Made by a program: the position numbers and the translations under genes. The notes beneath the pieces were generated by a model. That model saw only the letters and a list, made by a program, of their open reading frames with translations, had not been told where the DNA came from and did no database searches. From G963668345 sp965206025 (GTDB taxonomy: Bacteria; Acidobacteriota; Terriglobia; Bryobacterales; UBA6623), in assembly GCA_965206025.1 (NCBI GenBank), contig CBDBIU010000005.1, positions 1,426,001 through 1,490,000 on the forward strand: DNA of 64,000 nucleotides, given 5' to 3'. Positions 8,878 to 17,391 of this stretch are shown here, in pieces (position 1 is the stretch's first letter; each line of letters begins with the position of its first letter).

Positions 8878-10242
8878 ATGAATATGCGTGGGACGTTGCG
8901 CTTGCTGTTTGGACTATTGTTGTGTTGCCCTGCCTGGGCGCAGGACGGAGGAGCCGAGCTCAAGGTTGCGGCCGACACCATTTGGGTCCTGGTTACTGCC
9001 TTTCTGGTCTTTTGGATGAACGCCGGGTTCGGCTGCATCGAAGCCGGGTTCTGCCGGGCCAAGAACGCAGTCAACATCTTGGGGAAGAATTTCGTCGTTT
9101 TCGGCCTTTCCTCCATTGCGTTCTGGATCTTGGGCTTCGCCATCATGTTTGGCGATGGGAATAGCTTTATGGGGCTGGGAGGCTGGTTTCTGGGTGGCGC
9201 AGACAACAGTCCCGCGGTCGGCGACGCCTACAAGGGCGTTTACTCATCGATCGCCTGGACAGGTGTTCCGCTGCTGGCTAAGTTCTTCTTTCAGCTTGTC
9301 TTCGCCGGCACCGCCGCGACGATCGTTTCCGGCTGCGTGGCCGAGCGGATTCATTACCGCGCTTACATGATCTTCACGTTGGTTCTCGTTGGCCTGTTCT
9401 ACCCGATCAGCGGACACTGGATCTGGGGTGGCGGCTGGCTGGCGGACCTCGGCTTCTGGGATTTCGCCGGCTCCACGGTGGTTCACTCGGTGGGTGGCTG
9501 GGCCGGTCTGGCGGGCATCATCCTGCTGGGACCGCGGCTGGGCAAGTACAAGCCCAGCGGTGCGGTGCAGCCCATTCCCGGTCACAGCATGGCCTTGGCG
9601 TTTCTGGGCGGATTGATCCTTTGGCTGGGTTGGTTCGGATTCAACCCCGGCAGCACCATGGCGGCGGATCCAGGCGCCATTGCCCATATTGTCGTGACCA
9701 CCAACTTGGCTTGCGCGGCAGGGTTGCTGGCGGCCACCGTCGTAGCCTGGATCTGGTTCGGGAAGCCTGACTTCAGTATGACCGTCAACGGGGCCTTAGC
9801 CGGCCTGGTTGCCATTACCGCCCCTTGTGCGTTCGTAGACGTCTGGGCCGCGGTCGTAATCGGTTTGATCGCGGGCATCATCATCGTCCCGTCCGTGCGG
9901 TTTTTTGATTCCATAAAGATTGATGACCCGGTCGGTGCGCTCTCTGTCCACTTGACGAACGGAATCTGGGGCACGCTCTCGATCGGTCTGTTCGGGACCG
10001 CCGCGGCTCCCGGAGGCGGTCCGGATGGACTGTTTTATGGAGGCGGCTTCGCTTCTCTGTGGGCGCAGTTCGTCGGCGTTGCCGCCGTGGGTGCGTTTAC
10101 ACTGGTCTTTTCACTGATAGCCTGGTCGATCATTAAGGGAATTTTTGGACTGCGCGTCAGCGCGGAAGACGAAACCCGAGGCCTCGACCTCAGCGAAATG
10201 GGAATGGAAGCCTACGCCGGCGATCCGATGCACCAGAGGTAG
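8878..10242 (+). CDS. amt: Ammonium transporter (first of two, Amt1-like clade)
   Basis: This 454-aa Amt/Mep/Rh channel for ammonium uptake across the inner membrane starts with an N-terminal signal peptide (LLFGLLLCCPAWA), as in other Amt proteins with an outward N-terminus. About 11 membrane helices follow. The pore histidines are in DFAGSTVVHSVGGW and GALSVHLTNGIWG. The DDPVGA context of the second is the divergent clade rather than the E. coli AmtB type DVFGVHG. The ATG at 8878 is chosen over the upstream in-frame start because GAGGAGTGAGGAG lies directly before it and the signal peptide begins there. A second, different amt, PII and glnD follow on the same strand. The C-terminal tail could be the PII-binding segment. 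Confidence 0.95.
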   Translation: MNMRGTLRLLFGLLLCCPAWAQDGGAELKVAADTIWVLVTAFLVFWMNAGFGCIEAGFCRAKNAVNILGKNFVVFGLSSIAFWILGFAIMFGDGNSFMGLGGWFLGGADNSPAVGDAYKGVYSSIAWTGVPLLAKFFFQLVFAGTAATIVSGCVAERIHYRAYMIFTLVLVGLFYPISGHWIWGGGWLADLGFWDFAGSTVVHSVGGWAGLAGIILLGPRLGKYKPSGAVQPIPGHSMALAFLGGLILWLGWFGFNPGSTMAADPGAIAHIVVTTNLACAAGLLAATVVAWIWFGKPDFSMTVNGALAGLVAITAPCAFVDVWAAVVIGLIAGIIIVPSVRFFDSIKIDDPVGALSVHLTNGIWGTLSIGLFGTAAAPGGGPDGLFYGGGFASLWAQFVGVAAVGAFTLVFSLIAWSIIKGIFGLRVSAEDETRGLDLSEMGMEAYAGDPMHQR

Positions 10243-10353
10243 TTTTTGGCCGCGGGTTGCGGTTTCTTTGGTTTTCGTGGCGCACCTGACTGCTGATGTT
10301 GTAATCTATGGCAGCATTATTACGCCGTTGAATACAACACCGAGGAGGGGAAG

Positions 10354-11667
10354 ATGAAGTATAGCTCTACGTTGCGTTTTCTGCTTTTGATGTTGCTGTG
10401 TTTCCCCGTTTTGGCTTTGGCCGCCGAGGAAGCGAAAGTCGATAGCGGAGACAATGCTTGGGTCTTAGTGAGCTCGGCTCTGGTATTGATGATGACCGGC
10501 CCGGGGCTGGCACTGTTCTACGGCGGCCTGGTCCGAAAGAAGAACATGCTCGGTACGCTGATGCAGTGTTTCTTCCTGATGGCGTTGATCACGGTGATAT
10601 GGGGCCTGGTCGGCTACAGCCTGGCGTTCTCCGAGGGGAATGCGTTTGTGGGCGGCTTCGAATACGCCTTCTTGAACGGCGTGGGGCAGGAGGCCAACGG
10701 CACCATATCCCACTTGACGTTCATGGTGTTTCAGCTGATGTTCGCCATCATCACCCCGGCGCTGATCACCGGCGCCTTCGCCGAGAGGATGAGTTTCAAA
10801 GGGCTGACGGTGTTCATGATTCTGTGGGTGTTCATCGTCTACTTCCCCATGGCGCACATGGTCTGGGGGCCCAAAGGGTTTTTGAACGCCTTCGACGGGG
10901 GAACGATAAAGTGCTTGGACTTCGCCGGAGGCACGGTGGTGCATATCTCGTCGGGCGTTTCCGCCTTGGTGTGCGCTCTTTATCTGGGCAAGCGCAAGGG
11001 CTACGGATCGGAGGCGATGAGGCCGCACAACCTTCCGTTGAGCTTTATCGGCGCCTGCCTGCTTTGGGTCGGTTGGTTCGGATTTAATGCCGGTAGCGCC
11101 CTGAACGCCTCGGGCTTGGCCGCCAGCGCTTTCGTGGCCACGCACTTCGCCACGGCGGCGGCTGTGCTGGGCTGGCTGTTGGCCGAAAAGCTCCGTGACG
11201 GCAAACCGAGCGTGCTGGGCGGCATCACGGGGGCGGTGGCCGGTTTGGTAGCTATTACACCGGCATCCGGTTTCGTTACGCCCATGGCCGCTTTGATCAT
11301 CGGGTTTATTGCCGGCCTGGTGTGTTACTTGGCCGTCGCGGTCTTGAAGTCCAAGCTTGGCTATGATGACTCTCTGGACGCCTTTGGCGTACACGGGGTG
11401 GGCGGTACTGTTGGCGCCGTTTTGACCGGAGTGTTTGCCTCGGCCACGGTCCAGAAAGGGGTGACGGGTTCGCTGGAAGGCAATTCCGATCAGCTTATCG
11501 ATAACATCCTGGGCGTTTTGGTGACTTGGGTGCTCGCTGCGGTCGGGACCTTCATTATCTTGAAGGTGACGGACTTGACCGTCGGGCTTCGAGTGACGGA
11601 GGCTGAGGAAATCGAAGGCCTCGACCTGACGCAACACGGCGAGGAAGCGTACAATTTGGAAGGTTAA
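10354..11667 (+). CDS. amtB: Ammonium transporter AmtB type (second of two)
   Basis: This 437-aa protein has a signal peptide LLLMLLCFPVLALAA followed by 11 predicted membrane helices. Signatures include ALFYGGLVRKKNMLGTLMQC at the first helices and the twin pore histidines in DFAGGTVVHISSG and DAFGVHGVGGTVG, as in E. coli AmtB. GAGGGGAAG provides the ribosome site before ATG 10354. It lies 111 nt after the first transporter and 19 nt before the PII gene, the classical amtB-glnK arrangement in which PII plugs the trimeric channel when nitrogen is plentiful. The two transporters are not recent duplicates; they belong to different subclades. Confidence 0.96.
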   Translation: MKYSSTLRFLLLMLLCFPVLALAAEEAKVDSGDNAWVLVSSALVLMMTGPGLALFYGGLVRKKNMLGTLMQCFFLMALITVIWGLVGYSLAFSEGNAFVGGFEYAFLNGVGQEANGTISHLTFMVFQLMFAIITPALITGAFAERMSFKGLTVFMILWVFIVYFPMAHMVWGPKGFLNAFDGGTIKCLDFAGGTVVHISSGVSALVCALYLGKRKGYGSEAMRPHNLPLSFIGACLLWVGWFGFNAGSALNASGLAASAFVATHFATAAAVLGWLLAEKLRDGKPSVLGGITGAVAGLVAITPASGFVTPMAALIIGFIAGLVCYLAVAVLKSKLGYDDSLDAFGVHGVGGTVGAVLTGVFASATVQKGVTGSLEGNSDQLIDNILGVLVTWVLAAVGTFIILKVTDLTVGLRVTEAEEIEGLDLTQHGEEAYNLEG

Positions 11668-11686
11668 CTTCGGGAAGGAGCACAGG

Positions 11687-12025
11687 ATGAAAAGGATTGA
11701 AGCTATCATTCAGCCCTATAAGCTGGATGACGTCCGAGAGGCGTTAAAAGGCGTCGGCGTCAATGGCATGACCATATACGACGTCCGCGGACACGGCCGT
11801 CAAAAGGGCCACAAGGAGGTCTACCGCGGCCAGGAATACGAGGTTGACCTTCTGCCTAAGGTCAAGGTGGAAATCGTGGTCGGCGATGATCGGGTCGAAG
11901 AGACCGTCAAAGCGGTGGTCGAGTCCGCGCGAACCGGCAAGATCGGCGACGGGAAGGTGTTTATCTACTCCCTGGAGGACGCCATTCGCATTCGCAACAA
12001 CGATACGGGCGACGCGGCGCTCTAA
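11687..12025 (+). CDS. glnK: Nitrogen regulatory protein PII
   Basis: This 112-aa trimeric signal protein senses ATP/ADP and 2-oxoglutarate. The T-loop YRGQEYEVDLLPKVKVE contains Tyr51, the residue uridylylated by GlnD, and GlnD is encoded just downstream. The C-terminal loop signature TGKIGDGKVFIYSLEDAIRI (B/C-loop nucleotide site) is intact. GGAAGGAGCACAGG gives a strong ribosome site before the ATG. Adjacency to amtB argues for the GlnK role (channel gating), but GlnB and GlnK cannot be separated by sequence alone. Confidence 0.95.
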   Translation: MKRIEAIIQPYKLDDVREALKGVGVNGMTIYDVRGHGRQKGHKEVYRGQEYEVDLLPKVKVEIVVGDDRVEETVKAVVESARTGKIGDGKVFIYSLEDAIRIRNNDTGDAAL

Positions 12026-12063
12026 CGAGTGTGACGTTCACCCCGTGAGTGTTTCGCTTTGAG

Positions 12064-12109
12064 GCCCCCTGCCCCGTGTTGGCCGTTTCGCCGGCCGGGG
12101 CGGGGCTTT
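12064..12109 (+). terminator. GC-rich hairpin after the PII gene
   Basis: CCCC/CCCCG (12066-12076) can pair with CGGGG/GGGG (12096-12105), with an inner GGCC/GGCC stem, followed by only three T residues. It may end or attenuate the amt-PII transcript. The short T-run makes it a weak intrinsic terminator. Confidence 0.4.
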
Positions 12110-12173
12110 GCCGTGTACGGCGAATCGCGCGCCTATTCGATGGCGCTTCTCGCCACCCTACATCGCTTCCGCT

Positions 12174-12366
12174 GGCCCGCCTTTCTCACCACGTGGCGAG
12201 GCGGAACTGGAAGGGAATGCCCGCCGTCAGGGTGTAGGGGCGCGATGAATCGCGCCCGCTTGCCGGTATACTGTACGCTGGGCGATGTACAAAAACCGTT
12301 GCCGCCGGCCTTGGCCGCCGGGCCTTTCACCTCATCCACCGCGTACGTAGTGAGAAAAGCGGCCTA
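12174..12366 (+). repeat. Fold-back repeat family A, variant with central palindrome
   Basis: The ends are GGCCCGCCTTTCTCACCACG and the inverted GTAGTGAGAAAAGCGGCCTA. The interior contains GGCGCGATGAATCGCGCC, a near-perfect palindrome. Its second half aligns with the copy at 1920-2107. It separates the PII gene from glnD and starts ~150 nt after the PII stop codon. Confidence 0.7.
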
Positions 12367-12466
12367 GGCGGAAACTCGACCCGGCCGTCTGCTGGAGAAA
12401 GCTCGTATCCGTTCGCGGGCGCCGGGGTGTCTTCCTCTCCGCCCGGGGCGCCCGCATAGGGATTCC

Positions 12467-15040
12467 ATGTCGCACACCGCTTCCCCGCCAGTCGGTGCGT
12501 TCGAGCAGATCAAGCAGCGGTTCCTCGCCAGCGGAGACGGCCTGACGACCGTCGCCGCCCATTCAGCCGCCGCGGACGAAGTCGTCAGCAGCCACTTTCG
12601 CAAGATTTTTCCCCAGACTCCAAGTCTCGGGGTCGCTCTGATCGCTGTCGGCGGCTACGGTCGTTCCCAACTATTCCCCTACTCGGACGTCGACCTACTG
12701 TTGCTGATGGAACGAACCGCCCATACCAATGCCTACGGGAACCAGACCTCGAAGCTGCTCACCGCGCTATGGGACTCCAAACTACGTATTTCACACTCGG
12801 TCAGAACACCCGCCGAGTGTGCTCGACTCGAGCCCGACAACACGGAATTGAACATCAGCTTGCTCGACGCCCGGTTTTTGGCGGGGGATGAATCCCTTTA
12901 TCAGGACCTGCGCTATCGGCATTTGCCTCGTTTCTATGTCCGCGAAAAGCGCCCTCTTCTTCGCAACCTGGTCGAACTCGCCCACCGACGCCATCTGCTG
13001 GCCGGCCAGACGATCTACCATCTCGAACCCGATGTCAAGGCGACGCCCGGCGGGCTTCGCGACTTTCAACTGGCGTGCTGGATTTCCCAGCTTATCCATG
13101 CCTCGAATGCGCGATTGCCCGATAGCGACGAGTGTCTGCCCGCCGAGTCGCGGGAACAGCTTCTGGAGGCCAGGCGGTTCTTGTTCGCACTCCGCTGCTT
13201 CATGCACTACTTCAATGGCCGCGACAACAACAAGCTCACGTTCGACCTTCAGGATCAGGTGGCGGAACAGGCTGCCGGCAAGGGCCTCCCCGAAACGGCA
13301 GATACTTCCGATTGGATGCGGGAGTATTTTCGACGCGTGCGGATCATCTACCGGCTCGTGACCCGCGAGATTGAAGAATCGGCTTCCACCGGCCAATCGC
13401 TGTTTACCTTTTTCCGAGACCGCAAGTCGCGACTGTCGAACAACGATTTTATCGTCCAGCGCGGGCGGTTGTATCTTCGCAACCCCGAAGCGTTAGCGCA
13501 GCAGCCGTCGCTGGCCCTGCTGCTGTTCCAGTTCGTCTCGCGGCACGGGATTCCCCTGGCGGTGGAGACCGAACGGCGGATCGAAAATGCACTTCGGCAA
13601 ATCGGCGAGTGCCGAAGCGCCGCGGACCCGCTGTGGCCCCAGGTAGCGGAAATCCTCAAGCTGCCGCATGCCTACGAGGCGCTCACGGCGATGCACGAAA
13701 CCGGCGCCCTGGCGGCTGTGTTCCCCGAGTTTGAATTGGTGGATTGCTTGGTGATTCGCGATTTCTTTCACCGCTACACGGTGGACGAACATACTTTCGT
13801 AACGATTCGGAATTTACACGAGTTGGCCGACACGACCGACGATCTGACGTCTCGGTTCACCCGCTTGCTGTCGGAGTTGGACCAACCCGAACTTCTCTAT
13901 TTCGCCCTGCTGTTTCACGATCTGGGCAAAGGGGTTCCCGAAGGGGACCATGCCGAGCGCAGCATGGAGCTGGCCGACCAGGCGATGGCCCGTATCCGCA
14001 TGGAAGATCCCGACCGCGAGTTGGTGCGCTTTCTGATCCGCCATCACTTGGTGCTTTCCGCCATGATGACCGGCCGTGATCTTGCCGATCCCGAGACGAT
14101 GGAAGAGTTGGCCGACCTAGTCGGCACGATCGAACGCCTCAAGGCGCTGACACTGATGACTCTCGCCGATATCAGCGCGGTAAACCCAAGGGCGCTGACC
14201 GATTGGCGAAAAGATTTGCTCTGGCAATTATACATCGCGGCCCACCACAGCTTGACGCGGGACATTGAAGATCGCCGTATCCACGTTGAGCCCACCGAAA
14301 CCTGTCTGGAAATGGCGGCCACGGCCGAGGAGCGCTCGGCGGTCGGCGAGTTTCTTGAGGGCTTCCCGCAACGCTACATCCGAACGCATACTCCCGAGCA
14401 GGTGTACGCGCAGTTTCACCTCAGTTGCGAACTCAAAACGAAGCGCTCGGCGGTTAGCCTTCGCCGCCGGCACTCCCTGCATGAGGTCGTTGTGGTGACC
14501 CGGGACCGGCCGTTTCTGTTCGCCTCGCTCTGCGCGACCCTGTCGAGCCTGGGCCTGAATATCGAAAAGGCCGAGGCCTTCGCCAACAGTCGAAGAATGG
14601 CGCTCGATACGTTCATTGTCTCCGACCCTTTGCGGACACTGGAGTCCGATCCCGCCGAGTCGAGTCGTCTGGCGCAAACCTTGGGGAAGGTCGCCGAAGG
14701 GTTGACCGACGTTCGAGATCTGTTGAAGCGGCGCAAGTCTAGCTTCGCCGCCCGACGGCGGGTCCGCGTCGAGCCCAAAGTTGCCATTGACAATCAGGCT
14801 TCGTCGCGGGCCACGGTCGTCCACGTCATCGCCGAAGACCGTACCGGACTTCTTTTCGACCTGGCCAGCAAGTTCTCTCAACACGAGTGCGACATCGAGG
14901 TCGTTTTGATCGACACGCAAGGGCACAAGGCGATCGATGTCTTCTACGTCGTCGGGCCGAACGGGAAGCTCGACCCGGCGTCCCGCGAAATGCTGCAAGC
15001 AGAGCTGCTGGAGGCTTGCCGGAACCCGCAGGCGGACTGA
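12467..15040 (+). CDS. glnD: Bifunctional uridylyltransferase / uridylyl-removing enzyme GlnD
   Basis: This 857-aa protein is the primary nitrogen sensor; it uridylylates PII at low glutamine and removes the UMP at high glutamine. Domains in order: a nucleotidyltransferase with GGYGRSQLFPYSDVDLLLL at ~62-80, a GlnD-specific linker, an HD hydrolase domain with LLFHDLGKG near 481-489, and two C-terminal ACT domains (VVVVTRDRPFLFASLCATL near 674; VVHVIAEDRTGLLFDLASKF near 783). All catalytic motifs look intact, so both activities are expected. The substrate PII with Tyr51 is encoded 440 nt upstream. A repeat element sits between them, so glnD may have its own promoter. Confidence 0.95.
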   Translation: MSHTASPPVGAFEQIKQRFLASGDGLTTVAAHSAAADEVVSSHFRKIFPQTPSLGVALIAVGGYGRSQLFPYSDVDLLLLMERTAHTNAYGNQTSKLLTALWDSKLRISHSVRTPAECARLEPDNTELNISLLDARFLAGDESLYQDLRYRHLPRFYVREKRPLLRNLVELAHRRHLLAGQTIYHLEPDVKATPGGLRDFQLACWISQLIHASNARLPDSDECLPAESREQLLEARRFLFALRCFMHYFNGRDNNKLTFDLQDQVAEQAAGKGLPETADTSDWMREYFRRVRIIYRLVTREIEESASTGQSLFTFFRDRKSRLSNNDFIVQRGRLYLRNPEALAQQPSLALLLFQFVSRHGIPLAVETERRIENALRQIGECRSAADPLWPQVAEILKLPHAYEALTAMHETGALAAVFPEFELVDCLVIRDFFHRYTVDEHTFVTIRNLHELADTTDDLTSRFTRLLSELDQPELLYFALLFHDLGKGVPEGDHAERSMELADQAMARIRMEDPDRELVRFLIRHHLVLSAMMTGRDLADPETMEELADLVGTIERLKALTLMTLADISAVNPRALTDWRKDLLWQLYIAAHHSLTRDIEDRRIHVEPTETCLEMAATAEERSAVGEFLEGFPQRYIRTHTPEQVYAQFHLSCELKTKRSAVSLRRRHSLHEVVVVTRDRPFLFASLCATLSSLGLNIEKAEAFANSRRMALDTFIVSDPLRTLESDPAESSRLAQTLGKVAEGLTDVRDLLKRRKSSFAARRRVRVEPKVAIDNQASSRATVVHVIAEDRTGLLFDLASKFSQHECDIEVVLIDTQGHKAIDVFYVVGPNGKLDPASREMLQAELLEACRNPQAD

Positions 15041-15073
15041 CCGGTTTTCCACTCCGGCCAGACAAGGCGCCCT

Positions 15074-15478
15074 TCACCGTGGGTAAGGGTGGTTTCTTAG
15101 AATCGTAAACGCCCGGTAGATTTGCTCCACAAGAACAACCCTGGCTAGCTCGTGCGGCAGGGTCATTTTCGAAAGCGACAGGAGTAGATCGGCGTCCTCG
15201 AGAAATGACTGCGAGAATCCATCCGCCCCACCGACAAAGAAGGCAATGTCTCGCCCGGTTTTTTCGAGGAACGCAGCCAGATCCCGGGAACCCATCGGCG
15301 TTCCAGCGGGGTCGAGTACGACTTTCGCCGTGCGCGGATACTTCTTGACGGCGCGCTCGTCTTTCAGCGAACGCATTTCGAAGCGGCAGTAGCGCTCAAT
15401 GCGGCGAGCGTAGCCCTCGGCCAGAAGGTTGGCTTCGCGATTCCGCGGCTTGCCGATGTAGAGCAGGTAGAGTTTCAA
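15074..15478 (-). CDS. rlmH: 23S rRNA (pseudouridine1915-N3)-methyltransferase RlmH
   Basis: This 134-aa, single-domain SPOUT methyltransferase acts on helix 69 of 23S rRNA in assembled ribosomes. The SAM-binding knot is visible in FFVGGADGFSQSFLEDADLL, and the C-terminal family end reads LPHELARVVLVEQIYRAFTI then NHPYPR. Length is slightly below the E. coli 155 aa but normal for this group. It lies directly downstream of rsfS on the same strand (49 nt), the common ribosome-related pairing. Confidence 0.94.
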   Translation of the reverse strand: MKLYLLYIGKPRNREANLLAEGYARRIERYCRFEMRSLKDERAVKKYPRTAKVVLDPAGTPMGSRDLAAFLEKTGRDIAFFVGGADGFSQSFLEDADLLLSLSKMTLPHELARVVLVEQIYRAFTILRNHPYPR

Positions 15479-15527
15479 CGTGTCCGCGGGACAAGCTCGG
15501 CCGGCTTAGTGGGGCGCGCGCCGCTCG

Positions 15528-15878
15528 CTAGGCCGCTTCGGGGATCGGCAGCCGGGGCGCCTTCCTCCATAGTCGCTCGAGGTCATAGAAACGGCGTGAT
15601 TCCGCCGAAAAGATGTGCACGACGAAATCGCCATAGTCCATCAAGATCCACTCCGCGTTCTGATAGCCTTCGATCCCGATAGGACGCACGCCTTCTTTCT
15701 TCAAGGACATCTCGATGGCGTCGGAGACAGCCTGGTTTTGGCGGGGATTCGTGCCCGCGCATATCACGAACGTGTCGGTGAAAGTGCTGACCTTGGCGAT
15801 ATCGAGAACGACAATATCTTCGCCTTTCCTCGACCGGGCCGCCTGAACCGCTACCTCCCACTCCCTCATCTGGACCAT
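15528..15878 (-). CDS. rsfS: Ribosome silencing factor RsfS
   Basis: This 116-aa protein binds uL14 and blocks joining of the ribosomal subunits during starvation. Family motifs are KGEDIVVLDIAKVSTFTDTF, then FVICAGTNPRQNQAVSDAIE, and GYQNAEWILMDYGDFVVHIF. It is the upstream member of an rsfS-rlmH pair. The ATG at 15878 gives the usual length. Confidence 0.94.
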   Translation of the reverse strand: MVQMREWEVAVQAARSRKGEDIVVLDIAKVSTFTDTFVICAGTNPRQNQAVSDAIEMSLKKEGVRPIGIEGYQNAEWILMDYGDFVVHIFSAESRRFYDLERLWRKAPRLPIPEAA

Positions 15879-16556
15879 TCTGCCGACCTACTATCTTAGC
15901 TCCGATCGGCTTCGATCCGTGCGCGACAAAGCATCCCTCGGGGTCACTGCCGAAAAATGCGGGCTGAGCTCGGGCTCGGCCTGGTCTAACTCAGCACCGG
16001 CCCCTTGCCCGGCAAACCCCATTTCAAGTCATTGCTGGATTGGAAAATGCCCGACCGCCAACAGCGGGGCAGGCCCCCATGGAAACGTGCAACGGGCCGT
16101 CAACCGGCCCACCCGACAAAGCGATTGGGGCGGAGATGACTGCGGCCGGAACTGATGAGGAGGCTGGAGTTGATGGCCGCAAGCGGCCATCCGTCCGACC
16201 ACAGCCACCCCCGCCATCGGCGGAGAAGGAGAGGATCGACCACTCATGGGTCGATCTCACGGGGGGCCTGGCCGTACCCATGCCCCCTATGAGGATAGAC
16301 GTGGCCAGAGATGAGAGGTTACGGCGCAGAATAGCTACCGTGGGTCGTCCGGTTCGAAATCGTTCGAAAGCTCTGCTAACGAAACCGCTCGCTGGAGAGT
16401 CGCAACCAAGAGCCTGGTCAGAAATCGCCGTCTGGACGTGCCCTACGCATTTTGTGTGCTGTGTCGCCATTCCCGGCGACATCGAGTTACGCGGACGGAA
16501 ACCGAGATCCGCGGCGCGGTCGCGCTACGGGCTCACCCCGGGTTAGCCCAAGTTCG
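15879..16556. other. Intergenic region with a hairpin, no gene seen
   Basis: Open frames here lack domain similarity. The only structure I see is a hairpin TGTCGCC (16462-16468) / GGCGACA (16475-16481) shared with 652-671 and 4285-4304. The promoter of rsfS should lie in the first ~150 bases. Confidence 0.4.
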
Positions 16557-16829
16557 TCACAGCCACGGCGGCAATTGGAGGCCGAGTTGATCCAGTAAAG
16601 CTTGCTGCTCGGCGGTGGGCGTGGTGATCCGTCGCAGACGGATCTCGCGGCCTTCGGTGGTCGGCAGAATGACGTCGGCGCTATGCCGTCGCGACAGCAG
16701 ATCCAGAGCCTGTGCCGGAGAAAGATTCGACCGCTGGCGCAACAGCAAGTGTTTCAGCGTCACCCACATCGCGTAGCCCAGAAAGGCCACCAGGATGTGC
16801 GCCTTCGCCCGCCTCTCGAGACCCGTAGC
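16557..16829 (-). pseudogene. C-terminal remnant of an IS1634-family transposase
   Basis: Read on the minus strand, the frame gives GLERRAKAHILVAFLGYAMW then VTLKHLLLRQRSNLSPAQAL and ends GREIRLRRITTPTAEQQALL before a stop. This is the C-terminal tail of IS1634/IS4-like transposases, where a helix with 'AHI.VAFL.Y' follows the catalytic glutamate. The catalytic core is absent: similarity stops at the border of another repeat near 16829. It cannot be functional. Confidence 0.7.
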
Positions 16830-16894
16830 GCGAATCTAGGCGGGCCCACAAACGCCTGATCTCTGCAGTGGGTCGTGGCCCGCCAGATCCGCGA
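16825..16894. repeat. Short fold-back repeat family D, copy 1
   Basis: GTAGCGCGAATCTAGGCGGG and, 40 nt on, GCCCGCCAGATCCGCGA form an imperfect inverted repeat. The same arrangement and outer bases occur at 54916-54987. Both copies lie upstream of the AAATTACCAAACAAA-type string. Confidence 0.6.
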
Positions 16895-16996
16895 CCGTTT
16901 GATCTGTCGATCCAACTCCAGCTTGTCGGTCACGGGCGGCGACATCTTTTGTTTTCAGTATCCTCTGGGACCCTGTCCAGGGAAATCCCGCCCCCC

Positions 16997-17252
16997 GCGA
17001 TAGAATAGACGCAGCAGACCGTCCCCAGGAAGGTTGGCAAGGAACGGCTATGCGAGCCACGCAAAGTGGAGGAGGCGGTGGACTATGTTGTTCGCCCGGT
17101 CGGGGTGTCCTCCGGCGGTGCATGAAACCCGAATCGTTGGCACAACGATCTTCACGCGACAGAGCCGTGCCCGTTAGGGCGCGGGCCGTTCCCCCGGGCT
17201 TTTTTTCACCCGCCGAACCAACTGATTCAGGAAATTACCAAACAAAGCCAAT
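16997..17252 (+). repeat. Repeat family E with conserved ends; possible small transcript
   Basis: It starts with GCGATAGAATAGAC (identical at 44673-44686) and ends with a 22-nt string at 17231-17252 (AAATTACCAAACAAAGCC and flanks, identical at 44800-44821). The middle differs between copies. TAGAAT resembles a -10 box. GGGCCGTTCCCCCGGGC followed by seven T at 17202-17208 looks like a rho-independent terminator on the plus strand, and several short stems lie between them. A non-coding RNA is possible, but I recognise no family. Confidence 0.4.
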
Positions 17253-17391
17253 GGAGAGGTAAAGCGATCCATTTCAATAACTTAAAACACAGTCTCTAGG
17301 CAAAGGAAAGGAGTATGCCAGAGGCCCAACGATCCCCGCTTGTAAGGTGGGCGAGGTCGCCTGAGTTGGCCCAGGGGTAGGCCAGCCTAGC

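Noticed and set aside
10243..10353. A second sigma-54 site between the two amt genes
   Set aside because: GTGGCGCACCTGACTGC has GG and GC but the spacing is one base too long.
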